Origin: Myxococcota bacterium
Lineage (GTDB): Bacteria; Myxococcota_A; UBA9160; JAFDET01
NCBI GenBank assembly: GCA_028278065.1
Contig: JANQFA010000005.1
Coordinates: 1 to 39,589, forward strand
Reading direction: 5' to 3'
DNA length: 39,589 nt
Shown: positions 10,582-17,413 of the stretch, one piece after another
Layout of the letters: every line of letters begins with the position of its first letter
How positions within the stretch are numbered: position 1 is the first letter of the stretch
Program-made: the position numbers and the translations under genes
Notes under the pieces: model-generated
Seen by the model: the letters and a program-made list of their open reading frames with translations, nothing else
Told to the model about the DNA's origin: nothing
The model's database searches: none

Positions 10582-11223
10582 ATGGCGGAACGTCGTGGCC
10601 CCGACCGCTGGTTCTTCGACGTCTGGTCGCGCTTCTACGACGCGCCCCTGGTGCAGCGGCTGACCTACCGGCCGGAGCACGACGCCGTGCTGCGGGGCCT
10701 GCGCCGTGCCGGGAGCACCCGTGTGCTGGATGTGGCGTGCGGAACGGGCCTGCTGGCTGAGCGGATCCGGCGCGAGATCGGCGCGGACGTGGTGGGCTGC
10801 GACTTCTCGCGGGGCATGCTGGCCCAGGCTGCGCGACGCCGCCGCGCCGACGCCCTGGTGCAGGGAAGCGCCCTGGCGCTCCCCTTCGCTTCCGGCTCGT
10901 TCGACGCGGTCGTCACCACGGAGGCGTTCCACTGGTTTCCGGACCAGGCAGCGGCCCTCGACGAGTTCTACCGGGTGCTCGCCCCGGGCGGACGCGTCCT
11001 CGTCTCCCTGGTGAACCCGCCCCTCGCCGTGATGGGCGACGTGGCCCATCGGGCATCCCGCCTGATCGGGGAGCCGGCCCGCTGGCCGACCCGCGAGGGC
11101 ATGCGCGACCTGCTGCAAGGCTCCGGATTCCATGTGGAATCCCAGCGCCTGGTGTTCCGGGTTCCGGCCACCCTGATCCTGCCCTCGATCCTGACGACGG
11201 GCCTGCGTCCAGTGCGAATCTGA
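10582..11223 (+). CDS. class I SAM-dependent methyltransferase
   Basis: The 213-residue protein has the Rossmann SAM-binding loop VLDVACGTGLLAE at 48-60. Acidic motif II is VVGCDFSRGML, and the FDAVVTTEAFHWFPDQ stretch and the LAPGGRVLVSLV motif follow, all as in the Methyltransf_11/UbiE-like group. The N-terminal WFFDVWSRFYDAPLVQRLTYRP is seen in many uncharacterised members. It could act on a small metabolite or lipid; quinone methylation is only one option. It is divergent from the ATP-grasp gene (156 bases between them) and ends just before the promoter of the amidohydrolase gene. The ribosome site is weak. Confidence 0.83.
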   Translation: MAERRGPDRWFFDVWSRFYDAPLVQRLTYRPEHDAVLRGLRRAGSTRVLDVACGTGLLAERIRREIGADVVGCDFSRGMLAQAARRRRADALVQGSALALPFASGSFDAVVTTEAFHWFPDQAAALDEFYRVLAPGGRVLVSLVNPPLAVMGDVAHRASRLIGEPARWPTREGMRDLLQGSGFHVESQRLVFRVPATLILPSILTTGLRPVRI

Positions 11224-11226
11224 ACA

Positions 11227-11255
11227 TTGACCTCGATATATTCATTGAGTATCTT
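11227..11255 (+). promoter_or_regulatory. sigma70-type promoter of the amidohydrolase gene
   Basis: TTGACC at 11227-11232, a 17-bp spacer and TATCTT at 11250-11255 make the best-looking sigma70 promoter in the window, inside a short AT-rich island that stands out from the GC-rich surroundings. It begins three bases after the methyltransferase stop and lies 56 bases before the amidohydrolase ATG. Confidence 0.65.
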
Positions 11256-11311
11256 GTGCCTCCTGTTCAGCGAGCGGAGCCGGGCCCCGGATGGAGGCGG
11301 ACGAACCACCC

Positions 11312-12508
11312 ATGAGCGCTCCCTACACGGTCATCACCTCGGACGCCCACGCCGGTGCCAGTGTCGTCGGGTACCGCGAGTACCTCGACGCCGAGCACCA
11401 GAAGCTCTTCGACGAGTGGCGGGGCGGCTACAAGAACCCCCAGCGCAAGCACATCGGATCGAAGAAGCACAAGAACTGGGACGACGGCGAGCGAATCGGG
11501 GACATGGACGCCGAGGGTGTCGCCGGGGAGGTGATCTATCCCAACACCGTTCCGCCGTTCTTCCGCACGAGCGTCCTCATCTGCGGCAACCCGCGGCCGG
11601 AGGACTACCGCCTGCGCCTCGAGGGAATCCGGGCACACAACCGCTGGCTCGTGGACTTCCAGAACCAGTTCCCCGAGCGCCGCGCGGGCATCGGCCTGGT
11701 CTACCTGAACGACATCGACGAGGCCATCCGGGACGTCGAGTGGATCGCCCGGAACGGCCTGCGGGGCGGCATCCTGCTGCCCCACGTGCCCGACGACTGC
11801 ACGCACATCCTGCCGCTCTATGCGCCCGAGTACGACCGCTTCTGGGCGGTCTGCCAGGATCACGACGTCGTGCTGAACCACCACGGCGGAACGGGCAATC
11901 CGGACTACGGACGCTATCCGACGTCGCTTCCGATCCGCCTGATGGAGACGGGGTGGTTCTCCACGCGCAGCTACGCCCACCTCATCCTCTCGGGCGTCTT
12001 CGCGCGCTTCCCGAAGCTCAGGTACATCATCACGGAAGCCGGGTGCGCGTGGGTCCCCGAGCGGCTCCAGCTTCTCGACCGCGTTTGGGCGGGGGTGCGC
12101 GCCGGTGCCGTGGGGGAGTTCGAGTTCGACAAGGACTCCATGCCGCCCGAGAAGCCGAGCTTCTACGCGCGGCGCAACTGCTGGTACGGCGCCAGCTCCG
12201 CATCGGCCCTCGAGCTGCGCGATCGCGACGTGGTCGGGGTGGAGCGCATCTGCTGGGGAACCGACTATCCGCACTACGAGGGAACCTACCCGCATACGCG
12301 TGCGGCCATGCGCCACGTCTTCCACGACATGGAGGAGGCCGAGGTGCGCATGATGCTGGGCGAGAACGCTGCCGAGCTGTACGGCTTCGACCTCGCCAAG
12401 CTCTCGGACGTCGTGGGGCGCATCGGGCCGACCCCGGAGGAGATCCGCGTCCCGCTCTCCGAGGACGAGATTCCGGAGCCGACCCACACCAACGCGTTTC
12501 GGCGCTGA
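11312..12508 (+). CDS. amidohydrolase family 2 (TIM-barrel) protein
   Basis: The 398-residue protein opens with VITSDAHAGASVVGYREYLD, the metal-binding start of a large group of amidohydrolase-2 proteins (relatives of ACMS decarboxylase). Further markers are AEGVAGEVIYPNT, LNHHGGTGNPDYG with candidate metal-ligand His residues, ITEAGCAWVPERL and WGTDYPHYEGTYPH with the catalytic Asp. Hydrolysis or decarboxylation of a carboxylated or cyclic substrate is expected, but many paralogues exist and none of this clade has a substrate I can name. ATG 11312 is chosen because the conserved sequence begins at residue 5 and GGAGGCGG is 11 bases upstream; an in-frame ATG at 11291 is the alternative. A tiny membrane peptide and a haem protein follow on the same strand. 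Confidence 0.85.
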   Translation: MSAPYTVITSDAHAGASVVGYREYLDAEHQKLFDEWRGGYKNPQRKHIGSKKHKNWDDGERIGDMDAEGVAGEVIYPNTVPPFFRTSVLICGNPRPEDYRLRLEGIRAHNRWLVDFQNQFPERRAGIGLVYLNDIDEAIRDVEWIARNGLRGGILLPHVPDDCTHILPLYAPEYDRFWAVCQDHDVVLNHHGGTGNPDYGRYPTSLPIRLMETGWFSTRSYAHLILSGVFARFPKLRYIITEAGCAWVPERLQLLDRVWAGVRAGAVGEFEFDKDSMPPEKPSFYARRNCWYGASSASALELRDRDVVGVERICWGTDYPHYEGTYPHTRAAMRHVFHDMEEAEVRMMLGENAAELYGFDLAKLSDVVGRIGPTPEEIRVPLSEDEIPEPTHTNAFRR

Positions 12509-12594
12509 GCGCGGGGCGAGGCCTTCCGTCGCTTGCGCCGCAGTTGTATCCTCATCCTCGGGCCGGCGCTGGCCGGCCGTGGAGGAGAGCGAGC

Positions 12595-12702
12595 GTGGAA
12601 GCGTGGGAGACCGTCCTGATCGGTGGCGTCTTCGTGGGGATGCTCGTGGTCTTCGTCGGAGGCATCGCCGTGGCGCTGAGGCCGCCGAAGAACCAGAAGT
12701 AG
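12595..12702 (+). CDS. 35-residue single-span membrane peptide
   Basis: A GTG-started ORF of 35 residues has GGAGGAG 7 bases upstream, a strong ribosome site. The peptide has an acidic start (MEAWE), one clear hydrophobic helix (about residues 7-27, ILIGGVFVGMLVVFVGGIAV-like) and a basic, hydrophilic tail (RPPKNQK). The layout is that of a small accessory subunit of a membrane or respiratory complex, such as CcoQ/CydX-like peptides, but no sequence similarity can be claimed. It ends 10 bases before the DUF3365 haem-protein gene, so it is probably translated from the same message. Confidence 0.6.
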   Translation: MEAWETVLIGGVFVGMLVVFVGGIAVALRPPKNQK

Positions 12703-12712
12703 GGGCCGGCGT

Positions 12713-13258
12713 GTGAGGTGGGTGCCCGCTTGGGGTCTGGCGCTCTGTCTGGCTCTCCACGCGAGCGTCGCGCATGGCGGTGGGAGCGACCTGGAGCGCG
12801 GGGCTGCGCTCCTGGCGCCCTTCAAGCGCGATCTCCAGGCCGCGCTGCGCACCGGGCTGGTGCAAGGTCCGGCCGCCGCCGTCGAGGCCTGCCGCGCCCA
12901 GGCCCCGCAGATCGAGGCGTCCCTCGCCAGGGAAGGCGTGCGCCTGGGTCGGACCAGTCACCGGCTGCGCAATCCCGCCAACGTGGCGCCGGACTGGGTG
13001 CAGCCGATCTTGGAGGCCTACCTCGCCGACGCGTCGAAGCGAGAGCCGGTCGGCGTTGCCGTCGGCGCCGGGCGGGCCGGGTACGTCGAGCCGATCCTGC
13101 TGCAGCCGCTCTGCGCCACCTGCCACGGTGAGTCGCTCGCGGCGGACGTCGCCGCCAAGGTCCGCGAGCTCTACCCGGACGATCGCGCGGTGGGCTTCCG
13201 CGTCGGCGATCTGCGCGGGGTCTTCTGGGCCGAGTTCCCCGCATCCGAAGCGCCCTGA
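12713..13258 (+). CDS. DUF3365 (Tll0287-like) c-type haem protein, exported
   Basis: The 181-residue protein has a signal peptide (MRWVPAWGLALCLALHASVA) and one haem-attachment motif CATCH (Cys 134, Cys 137, His 138) near the C-terminus. The upstream helical part, with EACRAQAPQIEAS and RTSHRLRNPANVAPDWV, fits DUF3365, a periplasmic haem-binding sensor-like fold seen alone or on histidine kinases. The GTG at 12713 follows AGGGG and gives a good signal peptide; GTG 12722 would shorten it. The end FRVGDLRGVFWAEFP is typical of the family. It should sit in the periplasm and bind or sense a redox ligand. It follows the small membrane peptide by 10 bases and converges on the CoA-disulfide reductase gene. 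Confidence 0.82.
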   Translation: MRWVPAWGLALCLALHASVAHGGGSDLERGAALLAPFKRDLQAALRTGLVQGPAAAVEACRAQAPQIEASLAREGVRLGRTSHRLRNPANVAPDWVQPILEAYLADASKREPVGVAVGAGRAGYVEPILLQPLCATCHGESLAADVAAKVRELYPDDRAVGFRVGDLRGVFWAEFPASEAP

Positions 13259-13274
13259 GCGACGGAGCTGCGCT

Positions 13275-14942
13275 TCACTTCCGGCGCAGGCGGGCGCGCA
13301 GGGTCGCTGATCCGGAGAGATCGTAGACCTCGGCGAAGCCGCTCTGGCTCAGGATGCGCGCAGCGACGTAGGCGCGCATTCCCGTCGCGCACGACGTCAC
13401 GGTGGGGAGGGCCGGGTCGAGCTCGTCGAGGCGATCGCGGAGCTCGCCGAGCGGGATGTGGTGGGCGTGGCTCGCGTCGGCGAGGGGCAGGGCCAGGGGC
13501 TCCGCCTTCTCCCGCACGTCCACCACCTGGTAGCCGTCCAGCTCGCTGTCGGCGGGCAGGAAGCGCACGAGACCGTCCAGGTCGTTGCAGGCGGCGAAGG
13601 CCGCCATGTGGATCGGGTCCTTGGCGGCACCGAAGGGCGGCGCGTAGGCCAGGTCGAGGCCGGCCAGGTCGCGCACCGTGCCGCCGAGGGCCATCACGGT
13701 CGCCGCCACGTCGAGCCGTTTGTCGACGCCGGCCTCGCCGACCGCCTGGAGGCCGAGCACGCGCCCCTCGCCCGTCTCGTACACGAGCTTGAGGGTGAGC
13801 GGGCGGGCACCCGGGAAGTAGCCCGCGTGGTGGTTGGCCACGACGCTGACCGCGGCGGCCGCGATCCCGCGCTCGCGGGCCGCCGCCAGGGTGAGTCCGG
13901 TGAGGCCGGCCGCCTGCTCGAAGACGCGCACGATGGCCGTGCCGAAGACCTTCGGCATCTCCGCGCTCGCGCCGCGTACGGCGTGCTCGCCGGCGAGGCG
14001 TCCGGCGCGGTTGGCCGGGCCGGCCAGCGCGATCCGCGCCGGCTCGCCGTCCGGCCCATACGGGTACTCGACCGCGTCGCCGACGGCGTAGACGTCGGGA
14101 TCGCTGGTGCGCAGGAAGCCATCGACGCGGATGCCGCGCGCCGCGCCCAGCTCGATCCCGGCAGCGGCGGCGAGCTCCGTGCAGGGCCGCACGCCGATGC
14201 CCAGCACCACCAGGTCGGCGGGCAGGAGATCCCCGCTCGCCAGCTCCACGGCGTTGGCCCGACCCGCCTCGTCGGCGATCCGCGCCAGGCCGTCTCCGGT
14301 GTGGAGACGGATCCCGCGCGAGGTGAGGGCGTCTTCGAGAGGTCGTGCCATCTCCGGGTCCAGCATGGGCAGCACGTGGGGCTGCAGCTCCACGACCCGG
14401 GTCTCGATGCCGAGCCCGTGGAGCTGCTCCGCCATCTCCAGGCCGATGAATCCGGCTCCGACGACCACCGCGCGCGACGCGCCGGACTCGACCGCCGCGG
14501 CCCGGATCGCGTCGGTGTCCGCCAGGTTGCGCAGGGTGAAGACGCCGTCCGCATCCGCGCCCTCGACCGGAGGCACGAAGGGCGTGGCGCCCGGAGAGAG
14601 GATCAGCTTGTCGTAGGGCAGGGTGTACTCGCGCCCGCCATCGATCTCGCGCACCGTCAGGGTCTTCGCGGCGCGGTCGATCGCCAGCGCCTCGTGGCGT
14701 ACGCGCGCGTCGATCCGGTAGCGGGAGCGCAGGAGCTCGGGCGTGGCGACCAACAGCTTCCCGCGCTCGGCGATCTCGCCGCCGATGTAGTAGGGGAGGC
14801 CGCAGTTGGCGAAGGACACGTGGTCGTCCCGCTCCAGGAGGACGATCTCGGCTCGCTCGTCCAGCCGCCGGGCGCGCGTCGCCGCGGAGGCGCCTCCCGC
14901 CACGCCCCCCACGATCACCAACCGCAGTGCGGACTCCGACAC
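13275..14942 (-). CDS. CoA-disulfide reductase-like flavoprotein with C-terminal rhodanese domain
   Basis: The 555-residue protein has an FAD-binding start LVIVGGVAGGASAATRAR and the family's single redox cysteine in SFANCGLPYYIGG (Cys 47). It has an NAD(P)H-binding VVVGAGFIGLEMAE loop, a dimerisation domain and, from about residue 470, a rhodanese domain whose reactive loop is SCATGMR (Cys 518). Relatives reduce CoA disulfide, CoA persulfide or polysulfide with NAD(P)H. The start is GTG 14942 because AGGAGGAG precedes it and the flavin motif begins at residue 8; the longer frame would cover the arsR promoter. It is divergent from arsR across 157 bases. In this setting it may keep thiols reduced for arsenic methylation, or may handle thio-arsenicals or persulfides; that role is inference. 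Confidence 0.88.
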   Translation of the reverse strand: MSESALRLVIVGGVAGGASAATRARRLDERAEIVLLERDDHVSFANCGLPYYIGGEIAERGKLLVATPELLRSRYRIDARVRHEALAIDRAAKTLTVREIDGGREYTLPYDKLILSPGATPFVPPVEGADADGVFTLRNLADTDAIRAAAVESGASRAVVVGAGFIGLEMAEQLHGLGIETRVVELQPHVLPMLDPEMARPLEDALTSRGIRLHTGDGLARIADEAGRANAVELASGDLLPADLVVLGIGVRPCTELAAAAGIELGAARGIRVDGFLRTSDPDVYAVGDAVEYPYGPDGEPARIALAGPANRAGRLAGEHAVRGASAEMPKVFGTAIVRVFEQAAGLTGLTLAAARERGIAAAAVSVVANHHAGYFPGARPLTLKLVYETGEGRVLGLQAVGEAGVDKRLDVAATVMALGGTVRDLAGLDLAYAPPFGAAKDPIHMAAFAACNDLDGLVRFLPADSELDGYQVVDVREKAEPLALPLADASHAHHIPLGELRDRLDELDPALPTVTSCATGMRAYVAARILSQSGFAEVYDLSGSATLRARLRRK

Positions 14943-15004
14943 CTCGCTCCTCCTCGCTGTTGGCGGCACGCCGGCACGCCGCGCCGCTTGCCGGGCCCGC
15001 GCGC

Positions 15005-15010
15005 ATTCTA
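15005..15010 (-). promoter_or_regulatory. possible -10 element for the CoA-disulfide reductase gene
   Basis: On the minus strand TAGAAT matches the -10 consensus at five of six bases, 62 bases before the GTG start. No convincing -35 is seen 16-18 bp upstream, so the promoter may depend on an activator or be elsewhere in the 157-bp divergent region. Confidence 0.3.
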
Positions 15011-15064
15011 ACGAGCGCGGCGGGGCTCCTCCGGAGGCGCGGCAGCGAACCCAGACGATGGGGA

Positions 15065-15106
15065 TTGACTCGATTCTAGATTTCCATAAACTTGGAAATA
15101 TGGAAA
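15065..15106 (+). promoter_or_regulatory. arsR promoter with overlapping ArsR operator
   Basis: TTGACT (15065-15070), a 16-bp spacer and TAAACT (15087-15092) form a plausible promoter. Over it lies a nested inverted repeat. TTTCCATA (15081-15088) pairs perfectly with TATGGAAA (15099-15106), and TTTCCA also pairs with TGGAAA at 15093-15098. The dyad covers the -10 and the ATG at 15100, the arrangement expected for autorepression by an ArsR protein. Predicted transcription would begin at about the ATG, so the message may be leaderless. Confidence 0.6.
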
Positions 15107-15402
15107 AGCAGCTCGCCGTGAGTGCTCTCGGAGCGCTGGCCCAGGAGACCCGCCTCGACGTCTTCCGGGTGCTCGTCCAGGCCGGCCCGGAAGGGCTCTC
15201 GGCCGGCGCGATCGCCGCGCTGCTCGGCATCCCTCCGGCCACCCTCTCGTTCCACCTGAAGGAGCTCAAGGGGGCGGGGCTGGTGTGCTGCGAGCGGCGC
15301 GGGAGGTCGAGGATCTACAGCCCCGACTTCCCCGCGGTGAACCAGCTGATCGCCTTCCTGACCGCGAACTGCTGTCGCGGGGTGGACGGCGGCGAGTGCT
15401 GA
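15100..15402 (+). CDS. arsR: ArsR-family metalloregulator
   Basis: The 100-residue winged-helix protein has the standard ArsR layout: [20 protein letters not shown], the recognition helix [18 protein letters not shown], and a wing with RRGRSRIYS. Candidate arsenite ligands are Cys 91, Cys 92 and Cys 100 at the extreme C-terminus (NCC...EC), the place used in Acidithiobacillus-type ArsR, plus Cys 63 and Cys 64 at the start of the wing. Binding of As(III) should release it from DNA. I chose ATG 15100, not the in-frame ATG 15058, because relatives begin at this point and the earlier start would place the promoter and the operator dyad inside the gene. The gene for the oxygenase-ArsM fusion begins 29 bases after its stop, so both are presumably under its control. 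Confidence 0.88.
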   Translation: MEKQLAVSALGALAQETRLDVFRVLVQAGPEGLSAGAIAALLGIPPATLSFHLKELKGAGLVCCERRGRSRIYSPDFPAVNQLIAFLTANCCRGVDGGEC

Positions 15403-15431
15403 CGCATCGACCCTCGAGACAAGGAGCCCCC

Positions 15432-17261
15432 ATGACCTCGATCGCCCGCGAGCCCCTCTCGACCCCCTCCACCTGGCACGGCCCCGAGCTGCAGGAGAGC
15501 GACGACTGGATCCGACGGCTCACGCCGGACGAGGTCGCCGATCTCGAGCGCGCCCTCGCCGCGGCCCGGGCCACGGGCAAGCCGCTCGCCGAGCTCACCC
15601 GCGCGGACTTCCCGCTGCCCGTGCTGGGACCGGCGATCGCGGAGTGGATGGAGGCGCTGCAGCACGGCCGTGGGTTCGTCAACGTGAAGGGGATCCCCGT
15701 GGAGGTTCACGACGATGCGGATCTGGCCCTCATCCACTGGGGGATCGGGCTGCACATGGGGACGGCCGTCTCGCAGAACGCGGCGGGCGACGTGCTGGGC
15801 CACGTTCGCGACACCGGGGCAGATCCGCTCGACACCTCCGTGCGTCTCTACAAGACGCGGGTCGAGCTGGGCTTCCACAGCGATGGCTCGGATCTGGTGG
15901 GCCTGCTCTGCATCCGGCAGGGCCGCTCGGGGGGCGCGAACAGGCTGGTCAGCACCAGCGCGCTCTACAACGAGATCCTGCGGCGCAGGCCCGATCTGGT
16001 GGCGCTCCTCTACGAGCCCTTCTACTGGGACCGGAACGACGAGCAGGCCGAGGGGGAGGATTCCTTCTTCAGCCTTCCGATCTGCCGCTACGAGGAGGGC
16101 CGGCTCACCTTCTTCTACATCCCCTGGTACATCCGCAAGGCGCAGCGTCACCCGCAGGTGCCGCGGCTCACGCCCGAGCAGGACGAGCTGCTCGAGCTGA
16201 TCGATGCCATCGCCGAGGACCCCGGCTTCCACCTGGAGATGCACCTCGAGCCGGGCGAGATCAACTACGTCAAGAACAACGCGGTCCTGCACGCGCGGAC
16301 CGCGTTCGTGGACCACGACGAGCCGGCGCGCAGGCGGCATCTGGTGCGGCTCTGGCTGACTGCGCATGGGGAGTGGGCCGACGGCGATGCGTTCGTCCAG
16401 CAGGGTATCCCGAGGAAGGACGGCGTCGCCTCCGACGCGGACGAGATCGCGGCGACGGGGGGCGGTGATCGGCTGGGAGGACCCGACGAGATCCGGGCGG
16501 CGGTCCGCGAGGGCTATACGCGGGTCGCCGATCACGGCGGGGCGCAGGCCGACCGGGCGGCGCGACGGATCGGCTACTCGGAGGAGGCGCTGGCCGAGGT
16601 GCCGGAGGGATCCAACCTCGGCGTGGGCTGCGGCAACCCCACCGCTCTGGCGTCACTTGCGCCGGGCGAGGTCGTCCTCGACCTGGGCTCGGGCGCGGGC
16701 TTCGACGCCTTCCTGGCGGCGCCTCGCGTCGGTCCGGAGGGCCGCGTGATCGGCGTCGACATGACCGATGCCATGCTCGAGAAGGCCCGCGCGAACGCGC
16801 AGGCGGCCGGCCACGACCACGTGGAGTTCCGCAAGGGCACCATCGAGGATCTCCCCGTCGCCGACGACAGCGTCGACGTGGTCATCTCGAACTGCGTGAT
16901 CAACCTGTCGCCGGAGAAGGAGCGGGCGTTCCGCGAGGCCTGGCGTGTGCTGCGTCCGGGCGGCCGGCTGATGATCTCCGACGTGGTGCTCGAGCGGCCG
17001 CTGCCGGAGGCGCTGGTGGGCAGGATCGACGCCTACCTGGGCTGCGTGGGCGGTGCGAGCCTGCGCGACGACTACCTCGCGACGATCGAGGCCGCCGGCT
17101 TCCGCGATGTCGAGGTCGCCGGCGAGGCGGGCTTCGCACGGGCCTTCACGGCGGACGATCCCCAGATCCTGGAGGGAGCGGAGCGGATCGGGGTTACCCC
17201 GGACGAGGCCCTGGCGCTGCTGGACGGGGTGACGAGCGTGCACGTTCGTGCTCGAAAGTGA
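15432..17261 (+). CDS. fusion of TauD/TfdA-family Fe(II)/2-oxoglutarate oxygenase and arsenite methyltransferase (ArsM)
   Basis: One uninterrupted 609-codon frame holds two enzymes. Residues about 60-310 are a TauD/TfdA-type oxygenase. The iron ligands are His 149 and Asp 151 (GFHSDGSD) and His 287 (AVLHARTAF), and Arg 302/306 ([10 protein letters not shown]) are placed to hold 2-oxoglutarate. Residues about 350-609 are ArsM, which methylates As(III) with SAM. They include [17 protein letters not shown], the SAM loop [11 protein letters not shown] (417-427), and three conserved cysteines: Cys 400 in GVGCGNP, Cys 488 in [11 protein letters not shown] and Cys 538 in YLGCVGGA. The last two are 50 apart, as in characterised ArsM proteins. 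Many bacterial ArsM sequences also carry a CC pair before this region, and it is absent here. The ATG at 15432 has AAGGAG upstream. The oxygenase may oxidise a methylated arsenical or act on another substrate channelled to ArsM; this is inference. Confidence 0.9.
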   Translation: MTSIAREPLSTPSTWHGPELQESDDWIRRLTPDEVADLERALAAARATGKPLAELTRADFPLPVLGPAIAEWMEALQHGRGFVNVKGIPVEVHDDADLALIHWGIGLHMGTAVSQNAAGDVLGHVRDTGADPLDTSVRLYKTRVELGFHSDGSDLVGLLCIRQGRSGGANRLVSTSALYNEILRRRPDLVALLYEPFYWDRNDEQAEGEDSFFSLPICRYEEGRLTFFYIPWYIRKAQRHPQVPRLTPEQDELLELIDAIAEDPGFHLEMHLEPGEINYVKNNAVLHARTAFVDHDEPARRRHLVRLWLTAHGEWADGDAFVQQGIPRKDGVASDADEIAATGGGDRLGGPDEIRAAVREGYTRVADHGGAQADRAARRIGYSEEALAEVPEGSNLGVGCGNPTALASLAPGEVVLDLGSGAGFDAFLAAPRVGPEGRVIGVDMTDAMLEKARANAQAAGHDHVEFRKGTIEDLPVADDSVDVVISNCVINLSPEKERAFREAWRVLRPGGRLMISDVVLERPLPEALVGRIDAYLGCVGGASLRDDYLATIEAAGFRDVEVAGEAGFARAFTADDPQILEGAERIGVTPDEALALLDGVTSVHVRARK

Positions 17262-17413
17262 GGCCAACCCGGGGGGACCTCGCGATTTCTGCCCCAGACT
17301 GTCGCCTGGCCGACTCCGCACGAGGCCCGTCCACTCGATACTCTCTGCGCACAGACAGACCACGTCCGGAAGGGCACACCAGGCCGCACGCAGAGCGGTG
17401 TAGGGGGGGATTC

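Noticed and set aside
13259-13274. Terminator between the convergent DUF3365 and flavoprotein genes
   Set aside because: The 16-base gap holds no inverted repeat or T tract.
15058-15099. An earlier ATG for arsR (15058), adding 14 residues
   Set aside because: The added sequence is not typical of ArsR proteins and would place the promoter and the operator dyad inside the coding region.
17262-17413. Riboswitch or small RNA ahead of ppdK
   Set aside because: I found no conserved aptamer element, strong hairpin or promoter in these 152 bases beyond the G-rich ribosome site.
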